From: Flavobacteriaceae bacterium
GTDB lineage: Bacteria > Bacteroidota > Bacteroidia > Flavobacteriales > Flavobacteriaceae
Length of the DNA: 64,000 nucleotides
Direction of reading: 5' to 3'
Assembly: GCA_029238215.1 (NCBI GenBank)
Contig: JAQWGN010000007.1
Span: 105,049-169,048, forward strand
Positions 1-8,935 of this stretch are shown one piece after another; within the stretch, counting starts at the first letter, position 1; every line of letters starts with the position of its first letter. The notes beneath the pieces were generated by a model. That model was given only the letters and a program-made list of their open reading frames with translations, searched no databases and had not been told where the DNA came from. The position numbers and the translations under genes are program-made.

Positions 1-139
1 AAGCTTTGGCTTCATTGCTGCGCGCAATAACGCAACCATCATTGTTAGATAAAATGGCAATGGGCTTGCCTTCTAATGTGGGTTGGAAAATACGCTCACA
101 AGAAGCGTAGAAGTTATTACAGTCGACTAAGGCAAACAC
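1..139 (-). CDS. umuC: Y-family DNA polymerase UmuC, N-terminal 46 residues (runs off the left edge)
   Basis: The minus strand below 139 reads as the N-terminus of the error-prone polymerase V catalytic subunit. It starts FALVDCNNFYASCER and continues with SNNDGCVIARSNEAKA, the family hallmarks. The first Asp (DCNNFYASCE) is a metal-binding catalytic residue. The start is a GTG at 139; the upstream TTG at 145 lies inside a -7 box, so GTG is preferred. The body lies beyond the window. UmuC performs translesion synthesis and usually pairs with UmuD encoded just upstream, but here the divergent neighbour is sucA, so any umuD must be elsewhere. Only the N-terminus is seen, so completeness cannot be judged. 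Confidence 0.9.
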   Translation of the reverse strand, partial: MFALVDCNNFYASCERIFQPTLEGKPIAILSNNDGCVIARSNEAKA

Positions 140-142
140 ATT

Positions 143-150
143 CAAAACTA
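143..150 (-). promoter_or_regulatory. -7 box TAGTTTTG of umuC
   Basis: TAGTTTTG fits the Bacteroidota -7 consensus TAnnTTTG and ends 3 bases before the GTG start, implying an almost leaderless message. I see no clear -33 TTG, so this is weaker than the other boxes. Confidence 0.4.
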
Positions 151-218
151 CATTTTTTTACTATACATAAAAAGACTTTTTTTTCCACGAAAACAAGCCT
201 CAATAAATGCAAATGCAG

Positions 219-226
219 TACATTTG
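219..226 (+). promoter_or_regulatory. -7 box TACATTTG of sucA
   Basis: A perfect TAnnTTTG match 21 bases upstream of the ATG at 248. It overlaps the alternative in-frame ATG at 224, which argues against that start. Confidence 0.6.
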
Positions 227-247
227 TTTTGTACAACTACACCTTCA

Positions 248-2986
248 ATGGACAAGTATTCGTTTCTCAATGCAGCCCATACAGCGCATTTTGCTCAGCT
301 GTATGACCAGTATCTTATCAATCCAGATAGTGTAGAGCCTAGTTGGCGTGCTTTTTTCCAAGGTTTTGATTTTGGTGTAGAACAAGGCAATCAACAGTCA
401 GATACTGCCATTCCAGAAAGTGTACTCAAAGAATTTAGGGTTGTCAAACTTATTGATGGCTATCGCGGAAGCGGGCACTTGTTTACCCGTACCAATCCCG
501 TTCGTGAACGTAGAAAGTACAAGCCCACACTTGCAATTGAAAACTTTGGATTGTCACACGACGATCTGCATATTGTGTTTTCGGCTGGAGAAATTATCGG
601 AATTGGCCCTGCTACACTCGCTGACATTATCGTTCACCTAGAGCGCATATACTGTGAATCTATAGGAATAGAGTATATGTTTATTCGTCACCCAAACCGC
701 GTGGCATGGATTCAGAATTGGATTAATAAGAATGGGAATCACCCAAATTTTAATCCTGAAGAGAAAAAGCATATTCTAAAAAAATTAAACGAGGCCGTAG
801 CTTTCGAAAACTTTTTACACACCAAGTATGTAGGACAAAAACGCTTTTCCTTAGAAGGAGGAGAGTCCCTGATTCCTGCACTTGACGCACTTGTAGAACA
901 AGCAGCCAAAGATGGCGTAGAAGAATTTGTTGTTGGAATGGCTCACCGTGGTCGGTTGAATACGTTAACCAATATTTTTGGAAAGCCTGCACAAGATATT
1001 TTTAGTGAATTTGACGGTAAGGATTACGAAGAAGAGGTTTTTGATGGCGATGTTAAGTATCATCTAGGTTGGACCTCAAAACGATTAACGGATGGTGGCT
1101 TTCAGGTAAACATGAATATCGCCCCAAACCCCTCACACCTAGAAGCTGTAAATGCTGTGGTAGAAGGGATTGCACGTGCAAAACAAGATAAAAATCATCA
1201 AGGGAAATCTCGTAAAGTAATGCCCATTCTTATCCACGGGGATGCTGCTATTGCGGGTCAAGGGGTTGTATACGAGGTAGTCCAAATGGCACAATTGGAT
1301 GGCTACCGAACTGGGGGTACCATTCATATTGTAGTAAATAACCAAATTGGATTTACAACCAACTATTTAGACGGACGTTCAAGCACCTATTGTACCGATA
1401 TAGCTAAGGTTACTCTTTCGCCAGTATTGCATGTTAATGCCGATGACGCCGAAGCAGTCGTTCACGCGATGCATTTTGCATTGGCCTATAGAAACCATTT
1501 TTCGCGTGATGTGTTTGTAGATTTGTTGGGGTATAGAAAGTACGGACACAACGAAGGCGATGAACCTCGTTTTACACAACCCAAGCTTTATAAAGCTATT
1601 GGTAAACATCAAAACCCTCGTGATATCTACGCAGCCAAATTGATGGCCAAAGGGATTATTACACAGGAGGATTTGACACAGATGGAAGCGGTTTATAAGC
1701 AAACCTTAGAACAAAAACTGGAAGATGCACGCCAAGCGTCAAACACGACCATTACTCCATTCATGCAAGATGAGTGGGGAGGATATCAGCGAGCTAAAGG
1801 AGATAAAATGCTTGAACCAGTAGATACAAGCTTTGCGTTAGAAAAACTTGATAAGGTTGCCAAAACGCTTACAGATCTTCCTGCGAACAAGAAGTTTTTA
1901 CGTAAAACAACCCGCTTGGTTGATGATCGTCGCGCCATGTATTTTGAGCGTAATAAATTGGACTGGGCGATGGGTGAGTTACTTGCTTATGGTTCTTTGC
2001 TAGAAGAATGTCACGATGTTCGTATTTCAGGGCAAGATGTTGAACGCGGAACCTTTTCACACCGTCATGCGGTAATGAAAGTAGAAGACTCTGAAGAGGA
2101 GGTTGTATTGCTCAACACAATTGATAAAAATCAGGGGGCTTTTCATATATACAATTCATCATTGTCAGAATATGGAGTAATGGGCTACGACTATGGTTAT
2201 GCAATGGCCAGTCCAAACACACTAACTATTTGGGAAGCACAGTTTGGTGACTTTAGCAACGGAGCGCAAATTATGATTGATCAATATTTGTCTTCGGCTG
2301 AAGATAAATGGAAGATGCAAAATGGATTGGTATTATTTTTACCGCATGGCTACGAAGGTCAGGGTGCCGAGCACTCCTCTGCAAGGATGGAACGCTACCT
2401 GCAACTTTGCGCAAAAGACAATTTGTTTATCGCTGACGTAACCACTCCAGCGAATTTATTTCACCTGCTGCGGCGTCAGTTAAAATCAACTTACCGCAAA
2501 CCCTTGGTGGTATTCACTCCAAAGAGTTTATTGCGCCATCCCAAGGCAGTTTCTTCTAAAGAAGATTTAGCAAACGGACAGTTTATGCCACTTATTGGTG
2601 ATGCTGACGTTAAGGCTTCGGATGTAACAACGGTAGTCTTGTGTACAGGAAAGTTTTATTACGATTTATTGGATGCTAGAGAACAAAAACAGCGCAACGA
2701 TGTTGCTTTGGTTCGACTAGAACAACTTTTTCCATTACCCAAAAAAGAATTGCAAGCAGTGTACGACACCTATGTCAATGCCGAAGTAGTTTGGGCACAG
2801 GAGGAACCACGTAATATGGGTGCTTACAGCCATTTGCTTTTACATTTGCCAGAAGCTCGTAATTTCCGTGTAGCCTCAAGGCGTTTTTACGCGGCACCTG
2901 CAGCAGGAAGTTCTACGCGATCGAAGCGTAGACACCAAGAAATTATTGAATATGTATTTGACAAAACCAAAGACAACATGCGGTAA
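248..2986 (+). CDS. sucA: 2-oxoglutarate dehydrogenase E1 component
   Basis: A 912-residue thiamine-diphosphate-dependent E1 that decarboxylates 2-oxoglutarate and succinylates the lipoyl group of E2 in the TCA cycle. The N-terminal E2-interacting segment is visible (YDQYLINPDSVEPSWRAFF). It is followed by the dehydrogenase core with GMAHRGRLN near residue 230, the ThDP/Mg region HGDAAIAGQG near 330, and a C-terminal transketolase-like domain with LPHGYEGQGAEHSS. Length is normal for the family. The start at 248 (MDKYSFLNAAH) matches family N-termini; an upstream in-frame ATG at 224 would overlap the promoter box. It forms an operon with sucB 17 bases downstream. Confidence 0.97.
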   Translation: MDKYSFLNAAHTAHFAQLYDQYLINPDSVEPSWRAFFQGFDFGVEQGNQQSDTAIPESVLKEFRVVKLIDGYRGSGHLFTRTNPVRERRKYKPTLAIENFGLSHDDLHIVFSAGEIIGIGPATLADIIVHLERIYCESIGIEYMFIRHPNRVAWIQNWINKNGNHPNFNPEEKKHILKKLNEAVAFENFLHTKYVGQKRFSLEGGESLIPALDALVEQAAKDGVEEFVVGMAHRGRLNTLTNIFGKPAQDIFSEFDGKDYEEEVFDGDVKYHLGWTSKRLTDGGFQVNMNIAPNPSHLEAVNAVVEGIARAKQDKNHQGKSRKVMPILIHGDAAIAGQGVVYEVVQMAQLDGYRTGGTIHIVVNNQIGFTTNYLDGRSSTYCTDIAKVTLSPVLHVNADDAEAVVHAMHFALAYRNHFSRDVFVDLLGYRKYGHNEGDEPRFTQPKLYKAIGKHQNPRDIYAAKLMAKGIITQEDLTQMEAVYKQTLEQKLEDARQASNTTITPFMQDEWGGYQRAKGDKMLEPVDTSFALEKLDKVAKTLTDLPANKKFLRKTTRLVDDRRAMYFERNKLDWAMGELLAYGSLLEECHDVRISGQDVERGTFSHRHAVMKVEDSEEEVVLLNTIDKNQGAFHIYNSSLSEYGVMGYDYGYAMASPNTLTIWEAQFGDFSNGAQIMIDQYLSSAEDKWKMQNGLVLFLPHGYEGQGAEHSSARMERYLQLCAKDNLFIADVTTPANLFHLLRRQLKSTYRKPLVVFTPKSLLRHPKAVSSKEDLANGQFMPLIGDADVKASDVTTVVLCTGKFYYDLLDAREQKQRNDVALVRLEQLFPLPKKELQAVYDTYVNAEVVWAQEEPRNMGAYSHLLLHLPEARNFRVASRRFYAAPAAGSSTRSKRRHQEIIEYVFDKTKDNMR

Positions 2987-3003
2987 CGCATAAATGAGTA
3001 GTT

Positions 3004-4206
3004 ATGATTCTAGAAATGAAAGTCCCTTCACCGGGCGAGTCAATAGCCGAAGTAGAAATAGCCGAATGGCTTGTTAGTGATGGAGACTATGTAGAAAAAG
3101 ATCAAACCATTGCAGAGGTAGATTCCGATAAAGCAACGCTTGAGCTTCCCGCTGAAGAAAGTGGGATAATCACACTCAAAGCTGAAGAAGGTGATGCCGT
3201 AGCGGTTGGCGCTGTAGTTTGTCATATTGACACCGCTGCTGCTAAGCCCGAAGGACAGGCTGCTGCTATATCTGCTAAAACAGTAGTTTCTACTAAGGAA
3301 ACTTCTCCAGTACAAAGTGCGAATACTACTTACGCTAGTGGTACTGCTTCCCCAGCAGCACGTAAAATTATTGCTGAAAAAGGGATGGACTCAACAGCTG
3401 TTCAAGGAACTGGTCGCGATGGCCGTATCACAAAAGAGGATGCTGTTAAAGCGGTACCTTCAATGGGTACGCCTGCTGGAGAACGCCCAACTACTCGCAA
3501 GAAAATGTCCATGCTTCGCAGAAAAGTTGCTGAGCGCTTAGTGGCTGCTAAAAATGAAACGGCGATGCTTACCACCTTTAATGAGGTAGATATGTCTCCG
3601 ATTTTTGCGCTACGTGCACAACACAAGGAAATTTTCAAACAAAAACATGGCGTAGGTCTTGGATTCATGAGCTTTTTCACCAAAGCTGTTGTACGTGCTC
3701 TTAAAGAATTTCCTGATGTGAACTCCATGATTGATGGTAATCAACAGATTTTACACGACTACTGCGACATTAGTGTGGCAGTTTCTGGACCTAAGGGACT
3801 GATGGTTCCAGTGGTGCGTAATGCTGAAACATTGAGCTTTAGAGAAATTGAAGACGAAATTAAACGGCTGGCCATTCGTGCACGTGATGGTCAAATTACG
3901 GTAGATGACATGACAGGTGGAACATTTACAATTTCAAATGGTGGTGTTTTTGGCTCGATGTTGTCTACGCCAATCATCAACCCACCACAGTCAGCAATTT
4001 TGGGAATGCACAATATTTTGCAGCGTCCGATTGCGGTTGATGGTAAGGTTGAAATACGCCCCATGATGTATGTGGCACTGTCTTATGACCACCGTATTAT
4101 TGACGGTAGAGAAAGTGTTGGGTTTTTGGTTGCAGTAAAAGAAGCATTAGAAGATCCAATTGCGTTGCTTATGAATGGCGATGTTAAAAAAGCCTTGGAG
4201 CTTTAG
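3004..4206 (+). CDS. sucB: 2-oxoglutarate dehydrogenase E2, dihydrolipoamide succinyltransferase
   Basis: A 400-residue E2 core enzyme that transfers succinyl groups from lipoate to CoA. One lipoyl domain occupies residues 1-75, with the lipoylated lysine at about residue 43 in DSDKATLE. An Ala/Thr-rich linker follows, then a peripheral subunit-binding domain ([14 protein letters not shown], near 117-150). The catalytic domain ends with the active-site [11 protein letters not shown]. It lies directly behind sucA. The E3 subunit (lipoamide dehydrogenase) is not in this window, a common arrangement because E3 is shared between complexes. Confidence 0.97.
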   Translation: MILEMKVPSPGESIAEVEIAEWLVSDGDYVEKDQTIAEVDSDKATLELPAEESGIITLKAEEGDAVAVGAVVCHIDTAAAKPEGQAAAISAKTVVSTKETSPVQSANTTYASGTASPAARKIIAEKGMDSTAVQGTGRDGRITKEDAVKAVPSMGTPAGERPTTRKKMSMLRRKVAERLVAAKNETAMLTTFNEVDMSPIFALRAQHKEIFKQKHGVGLGFMSFFTKAVVRALKEFPDVNSMIDGNQQILHDYCDISVAVSGPKGLMVPVVRNAETLSFREIEDEIKRLAIRARDGQITVDDMTGGTFTISNGGVFGSMLSTPIINPPQSAILGMHNILQRPIAVDGKVEIRPMMYVALSYDHRIIDGRESVGFLVAVKEALEDPIALLMNGDVKKALEL

Positions 4207-4280
4207 AATTCTGACCAAGCGTCAAGCACACTTTCCAAGCACACTTTCTGTAGGGCCTGTAAATACCTAGTCAAAATGGG

Positions 4281-4721
4281 TTACTTATATAGGTACAACC
4301 CATTGCGACGGTAGTCCAAAACAGCTTTAGCTTTATGAAACAAGTCTGCTCCTAAAATACCATCTACTGGGGCAACTTCAAATTGCTCTAAAGCTGCATC
4401 AACAGACGATAAGTCGATTAAAACAATATCTTGATTTTGCCGTTCCCAACTGCCTAGTTGGATGTGATTACCCTCACTATGTTTGGTGTCTACTCCTTGA
4501 CTACTTGCTGTAGCAGCCTGTTGTTCGGAAATGGTTGCGTTAAGCTTAAAATAGGCCTCTTTATCCCACGCTACACAACTGTGCGAAGCTCCTGTATCTA
4601 TAATAAAGTTGCCAGACACACCATTAAGAATAACGGTACATATATAATGACCAGAAGCTACTTTGGTAAGCGGTAAGCGGATGTACCCTTTTTTTCGCAG
4701 TAAAGAAGAAAGCCGTTGCAT
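4281..4721 (-). CDS. Retropepsin-like aspartic protease family protein
   Basis: A 146-residue protein with one retropepsin-type half: FIIDTGASHSCV carries the catalytic D-T-G, and DGILGADLF followed by VLDY is the second, flap-side signature. Such single-domain proteins act as homodimers; the bacterial members (gag-asp_proteas/Asp_protease_2 type) have mostly unknown substrates. No signal peptide is evident, so a cytoplasmic location is likely. The start at 4721 (MQRLSSLLRKKGY) is chosen because longer in-frame starts would run into the divergent tatD promoter and gene. It is divergent from tatD with only 39 bases between starts. Confidence 0.8.
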   Translation of the reverse strand: MQRLSSLLRKKGYIRLPLTKVASGHYICTVILNGVSGNFIIDTGASHSCVAWDKEAYFKLNATISEQQAATASSQGVDTKHSEGNHIQLGSWERQNQDIVLIDLSSVDAALEQFEVAPVDGILGADLFHKAKAVLDYRRNGLYLYK

Positions 4722-4727
4722 AATGAA

Positions 4728-4735
4728 CAAAGATA
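4728..4735 (-). promoter_or_regulatory. -7 box TATCTTTG of the retropepsin gene
   Basis: TAnnTTTG match on the minus strand ending 6 bases before the ATG at 4721. It lies back to back with the tatD box. Confidence 0.5.
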
Positions 4736-4748
4736 CGAGGCATTGATG

Positions 4749-4756
4749 TATTTTTG
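4749..4756 (+). promoter_or_regulatory. -7 box TATTTTTG of tatD
   Basis: TAnnTTTG match ending 4 bases before the tatD ATG, implying a leaderless or nearly leaderless transcript. Confidence 0.5.
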
Positions 4757-4760
4757 CGCC

Positions 4761-5525
4761 ATGCTGATTGATACACATACACATCTTTATGTTTCTGAGT
4801 TTGACGATGACCGTGATGTTATGATCCAACGTGCGTTAGATTCCGGAGTATCACAGTTTGTGTTACCTGCCATTGATGCTGAAACAACTGAAGCAATGCA
4901 TGCCTTAAAACGGGACTATCCAAACAACATGCATTTAATGATGGGCTTGCATCCTACGCATGTAAACGCAAATTATAAAGAGGCATTAAACCATGTTTAC
5001 CAGCAATTAAAGACCCATAATTTTGTTGCGGTAGGGGAGATTGGCATGGATTTATATTGGGACAAAACCTATCAGAAAGAACAACAGCAGGCATTTGCAC
5101 AACAAATTGAATGGGCTTTATCGTTTGACTTGCCCATTGTAATTCATTGTAGAGAAGCTTTTGATGAAATTTTTGAAGTATTAGAAAATGTTAAGGATAA
5201 ACGCCTACGTGGCATTTTTCATTGTTTTACTGGAAATGCTTCACAGGCACAACGCGTGATAAGTCATAATATGCTCCTTGGTATTGGAGGTGTGGTTACC
5301 TTTAAAAATAGTGGACTTGCCGAAACGCTGGCTCAAGTTCCACTTAATCATATTGTTTTGGAAACAGACTCTCCCTACTTGGCACCAGTTCCGTATCGCG
5401 GTAAGCGAAATGAATCATCTTATTTAGCATGTATTTCCGCTAAAATTGCGAAGGTCTATGGAATTAGTGAAGAAAATGTAGCTAAAATCACAACACAAAA
5501 CGCAAAACAGCTGTTTAACATTTGA
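4761..5525 (+). CDS. tatD: TatD family metal-dependent hydrolase (3'-5' DNase)
   Basis: A 254-residue amidohydrolase-fold nuclease. The metal ligands are visible in order: IDTHTHL at the N-terminus (HxH), GEIGMDLYW, VIHCREA, IFHCFTG and LETDSPYLAP. Length is normal for TatD/YcfH proteins, which remove nucleotides from DNA ends and act in DNA repair and turnover. The start at 4761 (MLIDTHTHL) fits the family; an in-frame ATG 45 bases upstream would precede the promoter box. Single gene between the retropepsin gene and tRNA-Ser. Confidence 0.93.
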   Translation: MLIDTHTHLYVSEFDDDRDVMIQRALDSGVSQFVLPAIDAETTEAMHALKRDYPNNMHLMMGLHPTHVNANYKEALNHVYQQLKTHNFVAVGEIGMDLYWDKTYQKEQQQAFAQQIEWALSFDLPIVIHCREAFDEIFEVLENVKDKRLRGIFHCFTGNASQAQRVISHNMLLGIGGVVTFKNSGLAETLAQVPLNHIVLETDSPYLAPVPYRGKRNESSYLACISAKIAKVYGISEENVAKITTQNAKQLFNI

Positions 5526-5578
5526 TTTATGAATACATTTTTTTAGGGGTATTTTTTTTCGATATTAGCGCTTTAATT

Positions 5579-5667
5579 AGAGAGGTGGCCGAGTGGTCGA
5601 AGGCGCACGCCTGGAAAGTGTGTATTCCGTTATCGCGGAATCGAGGGTTCGAATCCCTTCCTCTCTG
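5579..5667 (+). tRNA. tRNA-Ser (anticodon GGA)
   Basis: A complete 89-base tRNA. The acceptor strands AGAGAGG and CCTCTCT pair fully, with discriminator G. The anticodon stem CACGC/GTGTG encloses CTGGAAA, placing anticodon GGA at 5613-5615 (reads UCC/UCU). The long variable arm TTCCG...CGGAA is typical of class II serine tRNAs, and the T loop is TTCGAAT. CCA is not encoded (GCAA follows), so it must be added enzymatically. Confidence 0.97.
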
Positions 5668-5737
5668 CAATAACATTAAGTATTTTTCATATATTTAGCG
5701 TCATTATTTAACCTTTATTAAAATAAACACATTTTAA

Positions 5738-6535
5738 ATGAAACGTTTTTTTTCCCTAACTGTCTTAGTTTTCTTTCTTGTTGCAACTCAATCAATAGTA
5801 ATTGCGCAAGAATCTGACACACAAACTGCCCAAGAAACTGAAGTAGCTGTTGAGACTCCAGCTGAAGTGGCACAAGAACAACCACAACCTGCTGATGCAC
5901 CTAAAGCGAGCTTTACGCAAGAACTTAAAAAGAGATTTATTGAAGGAGGCCCAGGATTTATGGGCATCGTTCTATTGTGTTTAATTTTAGGACTTGCTAT
6001 TGCTATTGAGCGGATTATCTTTTTAAATCTAGCAACGACAAACACAGCTAAACTCACAGAATCTATTGAGGAAGCACTCTCTTCTGGAGGTGTTGAGGCT
6101 GCAAAAGAAGTTTGTAGAAACACCAAAGGACCTGTAGCATCTATTTTTTATCAGGGACTTGATCGTTCTGGTGAAGGGGTTGAAAGCGCTGAAAAGGCAG
6201 TTGTTGCTTATGGAGGTGTACAAATGGGTCAATTGGAGAAAAACGTATCATGGATATCATTATTTATAGCTTTAGCTCCAATGCTTGGGTTTATGGGTAC
6301 TGTTATTGGTATGATTCAAGCCTTTGATAAAATTGAAGCTGCTGGCGATATGCAACCATCACTTGTTGCTGGAGGTATTAAAGTAGCGCTTTTAACAACC
6401 GTTTTTGGTCTTATTGTCGCAATCATCCTTCAAATATTTTACAACTACATCATTGCTAAAATTGATAGTATTGTAAATGACATGGAAGATGCATCAATCA
6501 CATTGATTGACCTTCTTGTGGCAAATCAAAAATAA
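5738..6535 (+). CDS. exbB: MotA/TolQ/ExbB proton channel family protein
   Basis: A 265-residue ExbB-type protein of the TonB energising complex. Residues 1-24 look like a signal peptide ending in IAQ. A Glu/Ala/Pro-rich periplasmic segment follows, then three membrane helices: about 70-95, 165-190 (with LAPMLGFMGTVIGMI) and 205-230. With the ExbD proteins it converts proton-motive force into TonB movement. It is first in a four-gene operon (exbB, a small membrane protein, exbD, exbD) and likely powers receptors such as those at 8.9, 13.9 and 33.4 kb. Confidence 0.93.
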   Translation: MKRFFSLTVLVFFLVATQSIVIAQESDTQTAQETEVAVETPAEVAQEQPQPADAPKASFTQELKKRFIEGGPGFMGIVLLCLILGLAIAIERIIFLNLATTNTAKLTESIEEALSSGGVEAAKEVCRNTKGPVASIFYQGLDRSGEGVESAEKAVVAYGGVQMGQLEKNVSWISLFIALAPMLGFMGTVIGMIQAFDKIEAAGDMQPSLVAGGIKVALLTTVFGLIVAIILQIFYNYIIAKIDSIVNDMEDASITLIDLLVANQK

Positions 6536-6553
6536 TTCATAAACATACATATT

Positions 6554-7000
6554 ATGGATATTCAAAAAATAACAAAAATCGTGGTACTTGTTCTTGGAGT
6601 ATTGGGCTTGGTTTTTCAAGTTACCATACTCTCTAAAGGAGATGATGCCATTGAATTAAATAGTTACGCAGGTGATTTTTCATCGGTATCTCCCATGATT
6701 ACATTGGCTATAGTCATTCTTATTGTAGTTGTGGCAATAACACTTGTTTCCTCGTTAGCGACACTAGCGTCTAACCCAGAAAAACTCAAAAAGGCACTGC
6801 TGTCAGTTGCTGCTTTTGTTTTGGTGGTATTACTTTCTTTCGTTCTTTCGGACGGATCAGAAACACCACTTAAAGATGGTGAAGTATTATCAGCTTTTGG
6901 TTCACGTTTGGTAGGAACAGGATTACGCACCTTTTACTTTTTAGCAATAATTGCTATAGGAAGTATGTTGTTTTCTGGTGTTAAGCGATTTATAAAATAA
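6554..7000 (+). CDS. Small membrane protein of the ExbB-ExbD operon, function unknown
   Basis: A 148-residue integral membrane protein with four predicted helices at about 8-28, 48-72, 82-100 and 125-145. The loops are short, with one acidic stretch (DGSETPLKDGE) between the last two. I recognise no named domain. It sits 18 bases after exbB and 6 bases before the first exbD, so it is cotranscribed. A structural or assembly role in the ExbBD complex is inferred from position only. Confidence 0.75.
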   Translation: MDIQKITKIVVLVLGVLGLVFQVTILSKGDDAIELNSYAGDFSSVSPMITLAIVILIVVVAITLVSSLATLASNPEKLKKALLSVAAFVLVVLLSFVLSDGSETPLKDGEVLSAFGSRLVGTGLRTFYFLAIIAIGSMLFSGVKRFIK

Positions 7001-7006
7001 GATATT

Positions 7007-7630
7007 ATGGCAAAAAGATCTGCACCAGAAGTAAATGCAGGGTCAATGGCCGATATTGCTTTCTTGTTACTTATTTTCTTTTTGGTAACAACAACGATTG
7101 AGACCGACTCGGGGCTTAACCGTAAGTTGCCGCCTATGGAAGATGTGGTTGACCCCCCAATTATCAAGGAACGTAATATTTTCACTGTAGTCGTAAATAA
7201 AAACAACGACCTGCTTGTCGAAGAAAAACCCATGGAAATTTCCAGATTACGAGAGGCAGCAGTTGCCTTTTTGGATAATGGAGGTGGAAAGGGAGAAGAC
7301 GCATGTGATTTTTGTCAAGGCGCTCGAGATGCAAGTTCTTCCGACAACCCTGACAAGGCAATTATTTCCCTTAAAAACGACAGAGAAACGGATTACAAAG
7401 TTTATATCGCTGTTCAGAATGAATTGGTAGCTGCGTATAATGTATTACGTAACCGTGAGTTTGCACGACTTAATCCAAACATAGGGTTAACTTTTGTAGA
7501 AGCGGATCGTAAATATTCAGATCCACGAACTTCAAGCACTGAAAAAGCAGCATTAAAACCTAAAATAAATGTGGTTAAGTTGCTTTTTCCACAGAAATTA
7601 TCTGAAGCAGAACCCTCAAAAACGAATTAG
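7007..7630 (+). CDS. exbD: ExbD/TolR family protein (first copy)
   Basis: A 207-residue ExbD. The short cytoplasmic N-terminus leads into SMADIAFLLLIFFLV, in which the conserved membrane Asp (residue 16) is the proton-carrying residue. A periplasmic domain follows with an insert containing CDFCQG. It is longer than the ~140-residue E. coli ExbD. The second exbD starts one base after its stop codon, so translational coupling is likely. The two copies differ strongly in their periplasmic parts. Confidence 0.9.
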   Translation: MAKRSAPEVNAGSMADIAFLLLIFFLVTTTIETDSGLNRKLPPMEDVVDPPIIKERNIFTVVVNKNNDLLVEEKPMEISRLREAAVAFLDNGGGKGEDACDFCQGARDASSSDNPDKAIISLKNDRETDYKVYIAVQNELVAAYNVLRNREFARLNPNIGLTFVEADRKYSDPRTSSTEKAALKPKINVVKLLFPQKLSEAEPSKTN

Positions 7631-7631
7631 T

Positions 7632-8114
7632 ATGTCTAAGTTTAAAAAGAAAAAAGGCGGGGAATTACCCGCAATATCTACAGCATCATTGCCTGATATT
7701 GTTTTTATGTTGTTATTCTTTTTTATGGTAGCAACTGTGATGCGCGATAGCTCACTTATGGTTGCCAATACACTCCCTGCTGCTGACCAAGTGCAAAAGC
7801 TCGATAAAAAAGATCGTGTTATGTATATCTATGCTGGAAAACCTAGCGATCGTTATCAAGAAAAACACGGTTCGCAACCAAAAATTCAATTGAATGATAA
7901 ATTTGCTACTGTACAAGATGTAGGAGCATTTGTTTTAGCAGAGCGTGCGTCTAAGCGACAGGAGTTGCAGAATGTACTTACTACAGCTTTAAAGGTTGAC
8001 GGAGAAACCAATATGGGATTGATAAGCGACATTAAGCAAGAGTTACGAAAAGTAAATGCCTTAAAGATCAATTACACTACACGAAGTGGCGATTATACGC
8101 AAAACTTAAATTAA
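7632..8114 (+). CDS. exbD: ExbD/TolR family protein (second copy)
   Basis: A 160-residue ExbD with a very basic N-terminus (MSKFKKKKGGE) and the single membrane helix SLPDIVFMLLFFFMV carrying the conserved Asp. The periplasmic domain has the typical end KVNALKINYTTR. The start at 7632 is chosen over an upstream in-frame ATG inside the first exbD. Paired exbD genes are common in Bacteroidota and may give a heteromeric complex. A terminator hairpin follows. Confidence 0.9.
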   Translation: MSKFKKKKGGELPAISTASLPDIVFMLLFFFMVATVMRDSSLMVANTLPAADQVQKLDKKDRVMYIYAGKPSDRYQEKHGSQPKIQLNDKFATVQDVGAFVLAERASKRQELQNVLTTALKVDGETNMGLISDIKQELRKVNALKINYTTRSGDYTQNLN

Positions 8115-8140
8115 CTCCAGTTAAAGGAAATAATAATTAA

Positions 8141-8180
8141 ACATCCATTGCTCTAAATTAGAGAGATGGGTGTTTTTTTT
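8141..8180 (+). terminator. Rho-independent terminator of the exbB-exbD operon
   Basis: Arms ACATCCATTGCTCTAA and the matching AGAGAGATGGGTGT form a long hairpin followed by eight T residues. Confidence 0.85.
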
Positions 8181-8196
8181 CGTTTATATTTATACC

Positions 8197-8853
8197 ATGA
8201 GGTTTTTTGTATTATTTGTGTTTTTTAATATTTCGAATGCGCTATTTGCTCAAGATTCAGCGCCGAGTTTTAGAGAAGATCAAATATACTTGAGTGTTGG
8301 ATACCCTTTTTTTTCAGAATCTTCAGAAACCCTTATTCAAAACAAGCTTTCGTATGCACTTTCTTTTGGGTTTGTTCGTGACATGCCCATTAATAAATCA
8401 CGCACCTTGGCTTTAGGTATGGGCTTGGGTTGGGATATGGCCACGTTATTTACCAATACGCGCTTTTTTAATACGTCAAATTCGATTACTGCAAGTATCA
8501 TTGAAGAAGATTACCAACAGAATTATATTTCAGTCCAGTCTTTAGCCATTCCTTTTGAGTTTCGATGGCGTAATGCTACGGAAACTAACCACGCCTTTTG
8601 GCGTATCCATGCGGGTGTGAGTTTACACGTCCCTTTGAAACTCAGTTCTTTTTATAAGGATGCCAATGGCGTATCGAGTCGTATTAGCCTTCCTAGTAAT
8701 AGCACTGTTTTCCGCCTAAATGTTCACTTTGGCTTTAACACTTGGAATATCAGTTTGACACACGATTTGCAACCTTGGACCCAAACAGAGGGCTTAGTAG
8801 ACAATATAAATATGAGATTCTCAAGAATAGGCTTTATTTTCTATGTTTTTTAA
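8197..8853 (+). CDS. Outer-membrane beta-barrel (porin family) protein
   Basis: A 218-residue protein with a signal peptide (about residues 1-19, ending LFAQ). Alternating aromatic/hydrophobic strands follow, and the C-terminus ends RIGFIFYVF, the aromatic end expected of a barrel recognised by the BAM machinery. Size suits an eight-stranded barrel of the PorT/OmpA-like type. It comes right after the exbB-exbD operon but beyond that operon's terminator. Substrate and partner are unknown. The start at 8197 is chosen because it gives a clean signal peptide. Confidence 0.7.
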   Translation: MRFFVLFVFFNISNALFAQDSAPSFREDQIYLSVGYPFFSESSETLIQNKLSYALSFGFVRDMPINKSRTLALGMGLGWDMATLFTNTRFFNTSNSITASIIEEDYQQNYISVQSLAIPFEFRWRNATETNHAFWRIHAGVSLHVPLKLSSFYKDANGVSSRISLPSNSTVFRLNVHFGFNTWNISLTHDLQPWTQTEGLVDNINMRFSRIGFIFYVF

Positions 8854-8935
8854 TCATATTCGTAACTACATTTCCTAAAAAATATGGTAATTAAAAAAAT
8901 AATATCTTTACGGCTTAAACAAAACTATACTAACT

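Noticed and set aside
224..247. Eight-codon N-terminal extension of sucA from the ATG at 224
   Set aside because: The ATG overlaps the -7 box at 219-226 and would precede transcription start; the family N-terminus begins at 248.
1379..1702. 107-codon antisense frame opposite sucA
   Set aside because: Shadow frame in a conserved dehydrogenase gene.
3402..3728. 108-codon antisense frame opposite sucB
   Set aside because: Fully overlaps the conserved E2 catalytic domain; no independent support.
5788..6126. 112-codon antisense frame opposite exbB
   Set aside because: Ala/Ser-rich shadow of a well-supported gene; no start context or family.
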